Source: Gammaproteobacteria bacterium (lineage in GTDB: Bacteria > Pseudomonadota > Gammaproteobacteria > Pseudomonadales > CAMLJR01). Taken from it: a stretch of 37,574 nt of DNA. The stretch covers positions 1 through 37,574 of the forward strand of contig JAJUJZ010000017.1 of the NCBI GenBank assembly GCA_029265075.1, written 5' to 3'. Shown one piece after another: positions 16,939 through 25,545 of the stretch (the stretch's first letter is position 1; every line of letters begins with the position of its first letter). Under the pieces are notes generated by a model. The model worked only from the letters and a program-made list of their open reading frames with translations. It made no database searches and was not told where the DNA came from. Made by a program: the position numbers and the translations under genes.

Positions 16939-18336
16939 TCAGAATTGCGCACTGTTCGGCACGCGCGGAAAAGGAATTACGTCGCGAATGTTTTCCATGC
17001 CGGTGACATAGTTCAGCAGCCGCTCGAAGCCCAGCCCAAAGCCAGCGTGCGGCACGCTGCCGTAGCGGCGGAGATCGCGATACCACTGCAGATCCTCACC
17101 CAGCCCCATTTCGCGCATCCGCTCCCCCAGCAGATCGTAGCGATCCTCACGCTGACTGCCGCCAATGATTTCACCGATGCCAGGCGCCAGCACGTCCATC
17201 GCCGCCACGGTGCGGCCATCGTCGTTGAGGCGCATGTAGAACGCCTTGATCTCCTTCGGATAGTTGGTCACCACCAGCGGGCGGCCGACATGCTCCTCGC
17301 AGAGATAGCGCTCATGCTCCGACTGCAGGTCGAGCCCCCACTTCACGGGGAATTCGAACTTCTTGCCCGACCGCTCCAGAATCGAGATCGCGTCGCTGTA
17401 ATCAACCCGCGCAAATGGCTGCGCCACAACACCTTCCAGCCGATCGATCAGCCCCTTGTCGATGAACTCGTTAAAGAACGAGAGATCCTCGCCACAGCGC
17501 TCGAGCACCGCGCGAATCACATGCTGCAGGAAATCTTCAGCGAGCGCGGCGTCGTCATCGAGATCGGCAAACGCCACCTCGGGCTCCACCATCCAGAACT
17601 CAGCCAGGTGGCGGCTGGTGTGCGAGTTCTCGGCGCGAAAGGTGGGCCCGAACGTATACACCTTCGACATCGCCAGGCAGTAGGCCTCGGCATTAAGCTG
17701 GCCGGACACGGTCAGGAAGGTCTCCTTGGCGAAGAAGTCCCGGCTGTCATCGATGCTGCCATCCGCGCGCCGCGGCGGATTGACCAGATCGAGCGTGCTG
17801 ACCCGGAACTGCTCACCCGCGCCTTCGCAGTCGCTGGCGGTGATGATGGGCGTGTTGATCCACTGAAAGCCGCGCTCGAAGAAGTAGTTGTGGATGGCAT
17901 TGGCAAGCACGGTCCGCACCCGCGTGATCGCCCCAAACGTGTTGGTACGGGGGCGCAGATGGGCGACGGTACGGAGAAACTCGAAGGTGTGTCGCTTCTT
18001 GGCGATCGGATAGCTCTCCGGATCGTCAATGGCGCCCACCAGCTCCACTGCTGTCGCCTGCAGTTCCACCACCTGTCCCTTGCCCTGCGACGGCACCAGC
18101 TCGCCGGTGGCGATCAGTGAGCAGCCACTGGTCATCTCCAGCACCTCGCTCTCGTAGTTGGGCAATGTCGCGGGCGCCACGATCTGCAGTGAGGACAAGG
18201 CACTGCCATCGTTGAGTGCCAGAAAGGAGATCCCGGCTCTTGAGTCACGCCGGGAACGCAGCCACCCCCGCACGGTGATCTGCTGACCGATGAGTTCAGG
18301 CTGGTTGAGCGCATCGCGCACGGCAACAATAGTCAT
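16939..18336 (-). CDS. asnS: Asparaginyl-tRNA synthetase
   Basis: A class IIb aminoacyl-tRNA synthetase that charges tRNA-Asn. The start at 18336 follows AAGGAGA by five bases and gives 465 residues (E. coli 466); the track start is 13 codons upstream. The N-terminal OB anticodon-binding domain includes [26 protein letters not shown]. Class II motif 2 is [21 protein letters not shown] and motif 3 is [17 protein letters not shown] dedicated asnS means that the cell does not depend on the Asp-tRNA(Asn) amidotransferase route for this tRNA. The 434-residue ORF on the opposite strand is a shadow. Confidence 0.97.
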   Translation of the reverse strand: MTIVAVRDALNQPELIGQQITVRGWLRSRRDSRAGISFLALNDGSALSSLQIVAPATLPNYESEVLEMTSGCSLIATGELVPSQGKGQVVELQATAVELVGAIDDPESYPIAKKRHTFEFLRTVAHLRPRTNTFGAITRVRTVLANAIHNYFFERGFQWINTPIITASDCEGAGEQFRVSTLDLVNPPRRADGSIDDSRDFFAKETFLTVSGQLNAEAYCLAMSKVYTFGPTFRAENSHTSRHLAEFWMVEPEVAFADLDDDAALAEDFLQHVIRAVLERCGEDLSFFNEFIDKGLIDRLEGVVAQPFARVDYSDAISILERSGKKFEFPVKWGLDLQSEHERYLCEEHVGRPLVVTNYPKEIKAFYMRLNDDGRTVAAMDVLAPGIGEIIGGSQREDRYDLLGERMREMGLGEDLQWYRDLRRYGSVPHAGFGLGFERLLNYVTGMENIRDVIPFPRVPNSAQF

Positions 18337-18626
18337 GCTTTCTCCTTCGGAAGTACATCTGGCGGCATCTGTCACGCCCTGCCGGCGATCTTAGCAACAA
18401 GAGATGCAGAACGGCCCGGTGGACGCAAGCAGTGTGCTGAAAATCGAAATACCCCCCGCATCCCGCCCGCTTCAGGATGCTCAGCCCCGGAGCCGCCGCT
18501 TACGCGAAGATGATGCTGCGGTCCGGCCCACCTGCCACCACCCGCCCGGGAACCCTGCGCCGCCACTCCGGCCAAAGCCGAGGCATACTGTCCACCATTC
18601 GCCTCGGACCAGACGGGAGAATTACC

Positions 18627-19781
18627 GTGATTTCGAACCGCAACACTCCAGCGCCACACCGGCGCTGGCTGCTGCCCTCACTGCTTTGCTCGGTGCTGAC
18701 GCTGACGGCCGTCCCCCTCCTGGCGCAGTCAGGTGAGGTTCCCTTCACTGCCGAACCAGTTGCCGAGTTCGATCAGCCCTGGGCGATGACTTTCCTGCCG
18801 GATGGACGGCTGCTGGTTACCGAGAGAAAAGGCCGGCTGGTGCTGTTTGACATTACCAGCGGCGCGCGCAGCGAGGTCACCGGTGTGCCGAAAGTGTTCT
18901 ACGGTGGCCAGGGCGGTTTCGGCGATGTGCTGCTGCATCCCGAGTTCGAGCGCAACGGCGTGATCTACATCAGCTATGCGGAACCGGGGGAGAACAATAC
19001 GGGTGGCGCAGCGGTGGCACGGGCGCGGCTGGTCCTCGACGAAGGTGAACCGCGGCTCCACGCGCTGGAGGTGATCTGGCGCCAGGTGCCCAAGGTGACC
19101 GGTCAGGGCCACTATGGCCATCGCCTCGCCTTCGGCCCGGACGGCATGCTGTGGATCACTTCCAGTGAACGGCAGAAGTTCACGCCCGCGCAGGATATGG
19201 CGAGCAACCTCGGCAAGATTGTGCGGCTACAGGAGGACGGCAGCCCGGCACCGGACAACCCCTTCGCCGGGCAAGGCGGCATAGCAGCTGAGGTCTGGTC
19301 GCTGGGTCATCGCAATATGCTGGGGCTGGCATTCGACAGCGAGGGGCGGCTGTGGGCGCACGAGATGGGCCCGGAGGGCGGTGACGAGCTCAACCTGATA
19401 CGACGCGGCGCCAACTATGGCTACCCCAGCGTTTCCGAGGGGACGCACTACAGCGGTAAGGCATTTCCAGCCAGTCACGATGAGCGCCCCGAATTCGAGG
19501 CGCCGGTCATCACCTGGAAACCGGTGATCTCACCGGCCGGCTTCGTCATCTATTCCGGGGAGCTGTTCCCTGACTGGCAGGGCGATGGCTTTATCGGTGG
19601 CCTCTCGTCGCAGCTGCTGGTGCGCGTCGAGTTTGACGGCGAGCAGGCACGTGAAGCAGCGCGCTACAACATGGGCGCGCGGATCCGTGAAGTGGAACAA
19701 GGGCCGGAGGGCCACCTGTGGCTGCTGGAAGATGGCGCCGCCGGTTCCCAGGGACGGCTGCTCAGACTGAGTCCGCGCTGA
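18627..19781 (+). CDS. PQQ-dependent aldose sugar dehydrogenase (YliI/Asd-like)
   Basis: A periplasmic six-bladed beta-propeller of the soluble glucose dehydrogenase family, likely oxidising sugars with PQQ as cofactor. I use the GTG at 18627 (385 residues): GGGAGA lies six bases upstream and a clear signal peptide follows (RRWLLPSLLCSVLTLTAVPL, cleavage near LAQ). The track start at 18477 has no support. Family motifs: LDQPWAM-like FDQPWAMTFLPDGRLLVTER, GGQGGFGDVLLHPEF, HYGHRLAFGPDGMLWIT, GHRNMLGLAF and HEMGPEGGDELN, the last two carrying PQQ/metal-binding positions. No PQQ biosynthesis genes are in the window, so the cofactor comes from elsewhere. The substrate cannot be told from sequence. 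Confidence 0.88.
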   Translation: MISNRNTPAPHRRWLLPSLLCSVLTLTAVPLLAQSGEVPFTAEPVAEFDQPWAMTFLPDGRLLVTERKGRLVLFDITSGARSEVTGVPKVFYGGQGGFGDVLLHPEFERNGVIYISYAEPGENNTGGAAVARARLVLDEGEPRLHALEVIWRQVPKVTGQGHYGHRLAFGPDGMLWITSSERQKFTPAQDMASNLGKIVRLQEDGSPAPDNPFAGQGGIAAEVWSLGHRNMLGLAFDSEGRLWAHEMGPEGGDELNLIRRGANYGYPSVSEGTHYSGKAFPASHDERPEFEAPVITWKPVISPAGFVIYSGELFPDWQGDGFIGGLSSQLLVRVEFDGEQAREAARYNMGARIREVEQGPEGHLWLLEDGAAGSQGRLLRLSPR

Positions 19782-19918
19782 TCGCGCTCTTCTGCGCGGA
19801 CGCAAGGAACGCTCTCGCGGGAGCGCGCAAAGCGGTTCAGCAGCGCTGATAGTGTCGGGCTATCCCGGAATGCCGGCCGATGGCAAGATAACCTGGTATC
19901 GGACACGAGCGACGATTT

Positions 19919-21061
19919 TTGACCGAGCATCAGACTGCCCCTGCTGACGCCCCGGCCCGTGCGGACACCACGCGGCAAGAAGGCGCGACCGTGACATTGC
20001 TGACCGGCTGCTGGCGGGGTGAAGCGACACTCCCATCCGTTACCGAACTGCGCACCCAGTTCGAGGCGGCGCGCAGCGAACAGTGGCGGTTCAGCGCGGG
20101 CGATTCGTTTGAGTGGGATTCGCGCCTGCTGACCCGGCTGCTGCCGATCGCCCGTTACTGTGAGACCGAGCAGATCGAGCTCGACCTGAGCGCGCTGCCA
20201 CCGGCGGTGGCTCGCCTGCTGGGACTGGCGCTGGCCGTGGCGCCAGCCGCCAGTGCTGCGCCGCCACGCCGGACCCTGGTCGATCGGTATCGCGCGTTCT
20301 GGCGTAACCTCTTTTCCGGTACCCACGCCTCCGTCGCTTTCGTCGGTGAGTGCACGCTGGCCTTTGGCCGCTTCCTGCGCGGCGGCGCCAACACGCGCGG
20401 CATCGATATCCTCTGGTTCATCCAGCAGTGCGGGCCGCAGGCGCTGCCCATCGTCGCCCTGATCAGCGTGCTGGTGGGGATGATTCTCGCCTATCTCGGC
20501 TCGGTGCAGCTGCGCCAGTTCGGCGCCGAAGTGTATGTCGCCGACCTCGTGACCATCGGCATGGTGCGGGAAATGGCTGCCCTGATGACTGCCGTGATCA
20601 TGGCCGGTCGCACTGGCGCCGCCTATGCTGCGCAACTGGGCGCCATGCAGGCCAATGAGGAAATTGACGCTATCACCACGCTCGGCATCTCACCGATCGA
20701 ATATCTGGTGTTGCCGCGCATGCTGGCCCTGATTCTGGTCATGCCGCTGCTCTATCTCTTTTCTGTCGCACTGGGACTGGGCGGTGGCGCACTCGTGGCC
20801 GCTGGGCTCGATGTCAATCTGCTGCAGTTCATCAACAGTGCACGCGAAGCGGTCGACCTGACCGACATCGGCACCGGACTGTTCAAGAGCCTGGCCTTTG
20901 CCGTGGTCATCGCCGCGGCCGGCTGTCACGCCGGGCTGCTCAGCGGCCGCAGCTCGTCGGCCGTCGGTCAGGCGACGACGCGCGCAGTCGTGCATGCCAT
21001 CGTCTATCTGGTGGTGGTCGACGCCGGTCTCAACATCCTCTACAACGAGCTGGGCATCTGA
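19919..21061 (+). CDS. MlaE-family ABC transporter permease with N-terminal STAS-like domain
   Basis: The inner-membrane permease of an MCE-type lipid transporter. About 115 N-terminal residues look like a STAS domain (WRFSAGDSFEWDSRLLTRLL...IELDLSALP), and the rest is the MlaE fold with about five to six hydrophobic segments, including LPIVALISVLVGMILAYLGS and the conserved GRTGAAYAAQLGAMQANEEIDA loop. In E. coli the MlaE permease (MlaE) and the STAS protein (MlaB) are separate; here they are fused. The TTG at 19919 lacks a good Shine-Dalgarno; a GTG at 19991 with AGAAGG upstream is an alternative that would shorten the STAS part. First gene of a four-gene overlapping operon. Confidence 0.9.
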   Translation: MTEHQTAPADAPARADTTRQEGATVTLLTGCWRGEATLPSVTELRTQFEAARSEQWRFSAGDSFEWDSRLLTRLLPIARYCETEQIELDLSALPPAVARLLGLALAVAPAASAAPPRRTLVDRYRAFWRNLFSGTHASVAFVGECTLAFGRFLRGGANTRGIDILWFIQQCGPQALPIVALISVLVGMILAYLGSVQLRQFGAEVYVADLVTIGMVREMAALMTAVIMAGRTGAAYAAQLGAMQANEEIDAITTLGISPIEYLVLPRMLALILVMPLLYLFSVALGLGGGALVAAGLDVNLLQFINSAREAVDLTDIGTGLFKSLAFAVVIAAAGCHAGLLSGRSSSAVGQATTRAVVHAIVYLVVVDAGLNILYNELGI

Positions 21062-21849
21062 TGGCTGCGCCTCATATCGAAGTTCGCGGCGTTACCATGG
21101 CGTATGGCAGAAACGTCGTGCAGCGTGACCTCGGCTTCACCGTCGGGCGCGGTGATATCTTCGTCATTATGGGTGGCAGCGGCTGCGGCAAGAGCACCCT
21201 GCTCAAACATATGATCGGCCTCAACCGTCCGGCCGCCGGCCACATCCTGATAGACGGTATCGATCTGCACAGCGCCACGCCGCAGGAGCTGCTCACTCTC
21301 CAGCGCAGCTGGGGCATTACCTATCAGCGGGGCGGGCTGTTCAGCGACCTGACACTGGCCGAGAATGTGGCGGTGCCGCTGGAGCAGTACACCGACCTCG
21401 ACGACGCGGAGATTCGCGATATCGCTGCCTATAAGCTGGCACTGGTCGGGCTGGCGGGCTTCGAGGCGTATTATCCGAGCAATATCAGCGGCGGCATGCA
21501 GAAACGGGCAGCGCTGGCCCGTGCCATCGCACTCGACCCGACCCTGCTGTTCTTCGATGAGCCGTCAGCCGGGCTCGACCCGCTCAGCTCGCTCCGCCTC
21601 GATCAGCTTATTCGTGAGATCAGTGAGAGTCTGGGCGCCACGGTGGTGATCGTAACGCATGAACTGGCGAGCATCTTCAGCATCGCCACCAATTCAGTGT
21701 TTCTCGATGCGGCCACCAAAACCCAGCTCGACGTGGGGCCGCCACGCCAGCTGGCACGCTCCAGTCGCCACGCTGTGGTGCGGGAATTTCTCGCGCGCGG
21801 CGAGCTCAGTGCCGGCGCGCCCGTGTCTGAACGGAGTCACCCATCATGA
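21061..21849 (+). CDS. MlaF-like ABC transporter ATP-binding protein
   Basis: The ATPase of the MCE-type transporter. The 262-residue protein has Walker A GGSGCGKST (about 39-47), the signature NISGGMQKRAALARAIALDP (about 141-160), Walker B LLFFDEPSAGLDP (about 162-174) and the H-loop VTHEL. Its ATG overlaps the permease stop as TGATG. The KRA in the signature region is typical of MlaF/Mkl-type ATPases. About 20 C-terminal residues (ELSAGAPVSERSHPS) extend past the domain. Confidence 0.93.
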   Translation: MAAPHIEVRGVTMAYGRNVVQRDLGFTVGRGDIFVIMGGSGCGKSTLLKHMIGLNRPAAGHILIDGIDLHSATPQELLTLQRSWGITYQRGGLFSDLTLAENVAVPLEQYTDLDDAEIRDIAAYKLALVGLAGFEAYYPSNISGGMQKRAALARAIALDPTLLFFDEPSAGLDPLSSLRLDQLIREISESLGATVVIVTHELASIFSIATNSVFLDAATKTQLDVGPPRQLARSSRHAVVREFLARGELSAGAPVSERSHPS

Positions 21850-22829
21850 GCCGCAGAGTCAGCCCCACCGCCGTCGGCAGCTTCGTTCTGGCAATGGCGT
21901 TTCTCACCGTACTGCTGGTGCTGTTTTTCAGCGGCGGCAACTGGTTTGCCGAAAGCCGGCGTTACGAGCTGCTCTACGACACCTCGGTCAAAGGGCTGAA
22001 CGTCGGTGCGCCAGTCACCCTCAAGGGGGTGCCGATCGGCCAGGTGCAGGCGATCCGGGCACGCATGTATGGCGATTCGCTGGAGGTGCTCAACAGTGTA
22101 GTGATCGAGGTGCGCGCTGACGCGCTCGAGCTGATGGGCAATGGCGAAGACTCGGCCGAAATCGTGGCCAGTCTGATCGAGCGCGGCCTCGGCGCCCAGC
22201 TGCGCCTGCAGAGTCTGCTCACAGGCCTGCTCTATGTGGAGGCCGACTTCTATCCCGACCGGCCGCTCAGTTTCCGCGACATCGAAACGGAATATCCGCA
22301 GATTCCCACCATCCCTACCGATCTCGAGCGCCTCACCAAGAACCTCGAAGCCTTCGACATCGACAAGCTGACCCGCAATCTGCAGGAAACAGTGAGCGGC
22401 CTCAACCAGCTGGTCAATGATCCCGCGCTTCGCAACCTGGCTCCCGCGCTCGATGCCACGCTGTCCGAGCTGCGCACCAGCAGCGAAGTGCTGCGCACGG
22501 AGGCAACCGAGCTGACTCAGCGCCTCAATCCGCTGCTGGAGCATGCTGACGAAATTCTGGTGACACTGGGAGATGAGGTGCCGCAGCTCGGCCAGAAAGC
22601 CGACGACACCCTGGCTGCACTGCAGCAGGCGGCAGAAGCGCTGGAACGTTCCGCTGCCAGCACTGCCCATCTGGTGTCGGAGGATTCGCCGATGATCTGG
22701 CGTTTCAATCGCGCCGCGCGCAGTGTGGAAGCGGCCGCCGATCGCATGCGGGAATTGGCCGAAACGCTCGAGCAGCAGCCCCAGTCGCTGCTGTTCGGCA
22801 AGCAGCAACAGGAGGAGCGTTACGAATGA
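21846..22829 (+). CDS. MCE-domain substrate-binding protein (MlaD/PqiB-like)
   Basis: A periplasmic lipid-binding MCE protein anchored by one N-terminal helix (VGSFVLAMAFLTVLLVLFFS, about 10-29). The single MCE domain begins YELLYDTSVKGLNVGAPVTL and includes VPIGQVQAI, so it has one MCE domain like MlaD, not several like PqiB or LetB. The rest of the 327 residues (about 155 onward) is a long helical, probably coiled-coil, region with many Leu and Glu/Asp, suited to forming a periplasmic needle or tube. The start ATGA overlaps the ATPase stop by four bases. Confidence 0.92.
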   Translation: MSRRVSPTAVGSFVLAMAFLTVLLVLFFSGGNWFAESRRYELLYDTSVKGLNVGAPVTLKGVPIGQVQAIRARMYGDSLEVLNSVVIEVRADALELMGNGEDSAEIVASLIERGLGAQLRLQSLLTGLLYVEADFYPDRPLSFRDIETEYPQIPTIPTDLERLTKNLEAFDIDKLTRNLQETVSGLNQLVNDPALRNLAPALDATLSELRTSSEVLRTEATELTQRLNPLLEHADEILVTLGDEVPQLGQKADDTLAALQQAAEALERSAASTAHLVSEDSPMIWRFNRAARSVEAAADRMRELAETLEQQPQSLLFGKQQQEERYE

Positions 22830-23458
22830 TCCGGATCTGCTACCGGCTCCGCCTGCCGCTGGTGGTGCTGAGCCTGCTGCTCGCCGCCTGCAGCAGCAAC
22901 TCTCACCGGCCTTCGTTCTACCTGCTGACTGCGCAGGCAGAGGCGCCGGCCACCAAGCTCAGCACCACCATCGGCGTGGGCCCGGTGCGGATCGCGCCTT
23001 TTCTCGATACCACCCGAATCGTCGTGCACGGCGGCAACGGCCTGATACAGGCCAGCGACTCGCACCGCTGGAGTGAACCGCTCGACGAGGCGGTGCAGCG
23101 CGTCATGCTGCAGAACCTGGCAACGCTGACCGAGGCGAAATTGCGCAACTTCCCCTGGCGCCAGCGCGCTGCACCCGCCTGGGCCATTCGCCTCGACATC
23201 CTCGATCTGGACCGTCTCAGCGACGGCCATGCTCAGCTCGACGTCATCTGGCAGCTCGAGGACATGCAGGCCGAACGGCTGGTGCGCAGTCGCCGTGAGC
23301 GCTTTCGGGTTCCGGTCAGCGGCAGTGGCTTCGATGCGTTGCCCGCCGCCTACAGCGCTTTGCTGGAGCAACTGGCGCAGCGTCTGACGACGGCATTACG
23401 AGATGAGATCGACGGTGCAGTGACGCCGGTAGCAGCCGGGGCCGGCGGCGACCGCTAA
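22826..23458 (+). CDS. ABC-type transport auxiliary lipoprotein (PqiC/YmbA-like)
   Basis: A 210-residue outer-membrane-type lipoprotein. The signal peptide ends in the lipobox LLAAC (Cys21 acylated), followed by SSN, which does not carry the Asp that retains lipoproteins in the inner membrane. FYLLTAQAE and VGPVRIAPFLDTTRIVV are typical of the PqiC/DUF330 family. Its role is probably to link the inner-membrane MCE complex to the outer membrane, as PqiC does for PqiAB. The start overlaps the MCE gene stop as ATGA, so all four genes should be translated together. The cysteine-bearing lipoprotein takes the place of the MlaA/MlaC partners of the E. coli Mla system. Confidence 0.88.
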   Translation: MIRICYRLRLPLVVLSLLLAACSSNSHRPSFYLLTAQAEAPATKLSTTIGVGPVRIAPFLDTTRIVVHGGNGLIQASDSHRWSEPLDEAVQRVMLQNLATLTEAKLRNFPWRQRAAPAWAIRLDILDLDRLSDGHAQLDVIWQLEDMQAERLVRSRRERFRVPVSGSGFDALPAAYSALLEQLAQRLTTALRDEIDGAVTPVAAGAGGDR

Positions 23459-23509
23459 ACTCTGCCTTAAAAGGCCGCGTCACGCAGCCCGCTGAACAGC
23501 AGACAGAGC

Positions 23510-24979
23510 ATGGAAACCACTGCCGACCTGACCCTCGCCATCGACGCGCGCATTCCCCTGATCGCGCTTGAGACCCACGACGAACCTGCCGCACTGCAGC
23601 TGCTCACGCGCGTGGCCATGCAGCACGGACTCGACTTTTTCTGCTGGTCGATCACGGAAGGGCTGTGCCGGCTTGGATTTGGTCAGAACTTCACGACCGG
23701 TGAGCCTGAGTCGCCCACCGATGTGCTACGGCTGATCAGGCGCAATCGCAAACCTACGCTCTACGCCCTGTGCGATTACCACCCTTATCTCGAACAGCAG
23801 CCCGAACATATCCGCCTGCTGCGCGAAATCGCCATGCACAGCGAGGTTCGGCACACCGTGGCCCTGATCAGCCACGCTCTGAAACTGCCGCCCGAACTCA
23901 CTTATTACAGCGCCCAGCTGACACTGGCATTGCCCGGCGATGCGCAGCGGCTTGCCATCATCCGCGAGGAGGCCGCTGCCTGGGCCCGCGAGCGCCCCGG
24001 CGTTAAGCTGCAATCCGATCCCGCTGTTCTGCGCAAACTGGTCAGCAATCTGCGCGGCCTCGACGAAGCAGCGGTGCGACGCCTGGCCCGCACTGCCATC
24101 CGCGATGACGGCATCATCGACGAGAGCGATCTGCCCGAGGTCAACCGCGCCAAATTCCAGCTGCTCGATATGGAGGGAGTACTGCATTTCGAGCACGACA
24201 CGGCGCGTTTCAGTGCGGTCGGCGGCATGAACCGCTTCAAGCGCTGGATCGAGCGACGCGCCAGCGCCTTCGCCGGCCGCGGCAAAGACCAGCCCAAAGG
24301 GGTGCTGCTGCTCGGCGTGCAGGGCAGCGGAAAAAGTCTGGCGGCCAAAGCGGTGGCCGGCCTCTGGGGCGTGCCGCTGCTGCGGCTCGACATGGCCGGA
24401 CTCTACAACAAATACATCGGCGAAACCGAACGCAATCTGCGGCGCGCACTGGCCCAGGCCGAGCTGATGAGCCCCTGTGTACTCTGGATCGACGAGATCG
24501 AGAAAGGCATTGGTCAGCAGCAGAGCGACGAAGGCACATCCCGTCGGGTGCTCGGCTCGCTGCTCACCTGGCTGTCAGAACGGGCCGGTGGCGTGTTCGT
24601 GGCAGCCACCGCAAACGACGTCAGTCGACTGCCACCGGAACTGCTGCGCAAAGGACGTTTCGACGAAATCTTCTTCGTCGACCTGCCCGACGAAGCGAGC
24701 CGGCGCGAAATTTTCGCAATCCATCTGCGCGCCCGTTATCTCGACCCGGCGCAGTTCGATCTCGATCAGCTGGCGGCAGCCAGCGCCGACTTCTCAGGCG
24801 CCGAGATCGAACAGGCCATCGTCGCTGCCCGCTACCACAGCGCGGCTGAACGACAGCCTCTTGAAACAGCTCACCTGCTGCACGAGCTCTCTGCCACCTT
24901 TCCACTGGCAGTCACCATGGCAGAACCGATCGCCGACCTGCGCGCCTGGGCAATCGACCGGGCAGTGCCGGCGGATTGA
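23510..24979 (+). CDS. AAA family ATPase, Ycf46-like
   Basis: A 489-residue cytosolic AAA ATPase. The N-terminal half (about 1-230) resembles the degenerate AAA-like domain of the Ycf46 family, with ARIPLIALETHDEPAAL at the start. The second half is an intact AAA module: Walker A GVQGSGKS (about 266-273), pore-loop-like LYNKYIGETERNLR, Walker B CVLWIDEIEKG, and a terminal helical domain (FSGAEIEQAIVAARY). Ycf46 proteins were first named in plastids and cyanobacteria; their substrate is not settled. It is 51 bp after the MCE operon with a weak Shine-Dalgarno. A weak terminator-like hairpin follows. Confidence 0.85.
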   Translation: METTADLTLAIDARIPLIALETHDEPAALQLLTRVAMQHGLDFFCWSITEGLCRLGFGQNFTTGEPESPTDVLRLIRRNRKPTLYALCDYHPYLEQQPEHIRLLREIAMHSEVRHTVALISHALKLPPELTYYSAQLTLALPGDAQRLAIIREEAAAWARERPGVKLQSDPAVLRKLVSNLRGLDEAAVRRLARTAIRDDGIIDESDLPEVNRAKFQLLDMEGVLHFEHDTARFSAVGGMNRFKRWIERRASAFAGRGKDQPKGVLLLGVQGSGKSLAAKAVAGLWGVPLLRLDMAGLYNKYIGETERNLRRALAQAELMSPCVLWIDEIEKGIGQQQSDEGTSRRVLGSLLTWLSERAGGVFVAATANDVSRLPPELLRKGRFDEIFFVDLPDEASRREIFAIHLRARYLDPAQFDLDQLAAASADFSGAEIEQAIVAARYHSAAERQPLETAHLLHELSATFPLAVTMAEPIADLRAWAIDRAVPAD

Positions 24980-24990
24980 GCAGTACAGCG

Positions 24991-25011
24991 ACGGGCTCTG
25001 TGTCCCGTTTT
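24991..25011 (+). terminator. Weak terminator-like hairpin after the AAA ATPase gene
   Basis: ACGGG-N8-CCCGT followed by TTT. The stem is only five pairs and the T-run is short, so this is a weak candidate. It lies 12 bp past the ATPase stop, at the point where base composition drops. Confidence 0.3.
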
Positions 25012-25057
25012 ACAAATTTCGTCATTGCTCATAACGTACAGTTCGATATGATTCCTT

Positions 25058-25127
25058 GCGTTGCGAAGGAGTGCGACTACTTCAGGAAGAAAATGTCTAT
25101 GTCTGCTATCAGCGTTGCAAGGAGTGC
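25058..25127. repeat. Near-identical short direct repeats at the start of the low-G+C block
   Basis: GCGTTGCGAAGGAGTGC at 25058-25074 and GCGTTGCAAGGAGTGC at 25112-25127 differ by one inserted base and are 54 bp apart. One copy lies before and one just after the start of the hypothetical gene. They contain AAGGAG but no start codon at the right distance. Confidence 0.6.
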
Positions 25128-25545
25128 AAACCGCTATCAGTTTCGGCAATTGGCCTACCTGACAGCTCAAGGTGCCGGATTAAGCGGCACATACTTCATC
25201 AAAGGTGTCTGGCTGATCCGAGGCAACTCGATCGAAATCACCGCCATGGGATCTACGGCGGCCGCGTCTCTGGGCAAAGTCACGTTCTTCGCTACCGCTT
25301 CTCTGCTTCGTAACAAGAGCGTGCTTATTTCGGAGCAATTGCGCCTCAGCGGTCGCGAACTATGGCCCAGCGATGACGGTTTTGTGCCCATCGGCTCTAC
25401 TCTCATAGGCACACCATCTTTGAGAAGCTCAGACCGATTCCATCTTCGCATCGAAGCTGGCTATATGTTCTCCAACCCGGAAGGCACCGTGACACCAATC
25501 CCCCCGACCGCGTCGATATCAGCAAGCATTGATACGCCGTTATGA
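25093..25545 (+). CDS. Hypothetical protein in low-G+C two-gene operon
   Basis: I do not recognise this 150-residue protein. The ATG at 25093 has AGGA five bases upstream; an in-frame TTG at 24976 that overlaps the ATPase stop would add 39 residues. The sequence is rich in Ser, Ala, Thr and Gly, with many beta-prone stretches (GTYFIKGVWLIRGNSIEI, KVTFFATASLL, RFHLRIEAGYMF), suggesting a small beta-rich fold. There is no signal peptide or transmembrane helix that I can see. Base composition is clearly lower than in the neighbours: 27 of 60 G+C at 25081-25140 against 42 of 60 at 24301-24360 in the ATPase gene. Its stop overlaps the next start as ATGA, so the pair is an operon. Probably acquired by transfer. 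Confidence 0.55.
   Translation: MSMSAISVARSANRYQFRQLAYLTAQGAGLSGTYFIKGVWLIRGNSIEITAMGSTAAASLGKVTFFATASLLRNKSVLISEQLRLSGRELWPSDDGFVPIGSTLIGTPSLRSSDRFHLRIEAGYMFSNPEGTVTPIPPTASISASIDTPL

Noticed and set aside
16816-18120. 434-residue plus-strand ORF opposite asnS
   Set aside because: Antisense to a certain synthetase gene; composition (many His, Arg, Leu) is typical of a shadow frame.
19664-20635. 323-residue minus-strand ORF over the PQQ gene and permease
   Set aside because: Shadow of the two genes, no motif, begins within the permease coding region.
23316-23655. Minus-strand ORFs in the gap between the lipoprotein and the AAA ATPase genes
   Set aside because: They cover the ends of two confident genes and show Arg/Ser-rich shadow composition.
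25056-25313. Small ORF with a CxxxCxxC motif (CYQRCKEC) in the low-G+C block
   Set aside because: Starts with TTG without a ribosome-binding site, overlaps the better-supported hypothetical gene, and loses protein-like character after about 30 residues.
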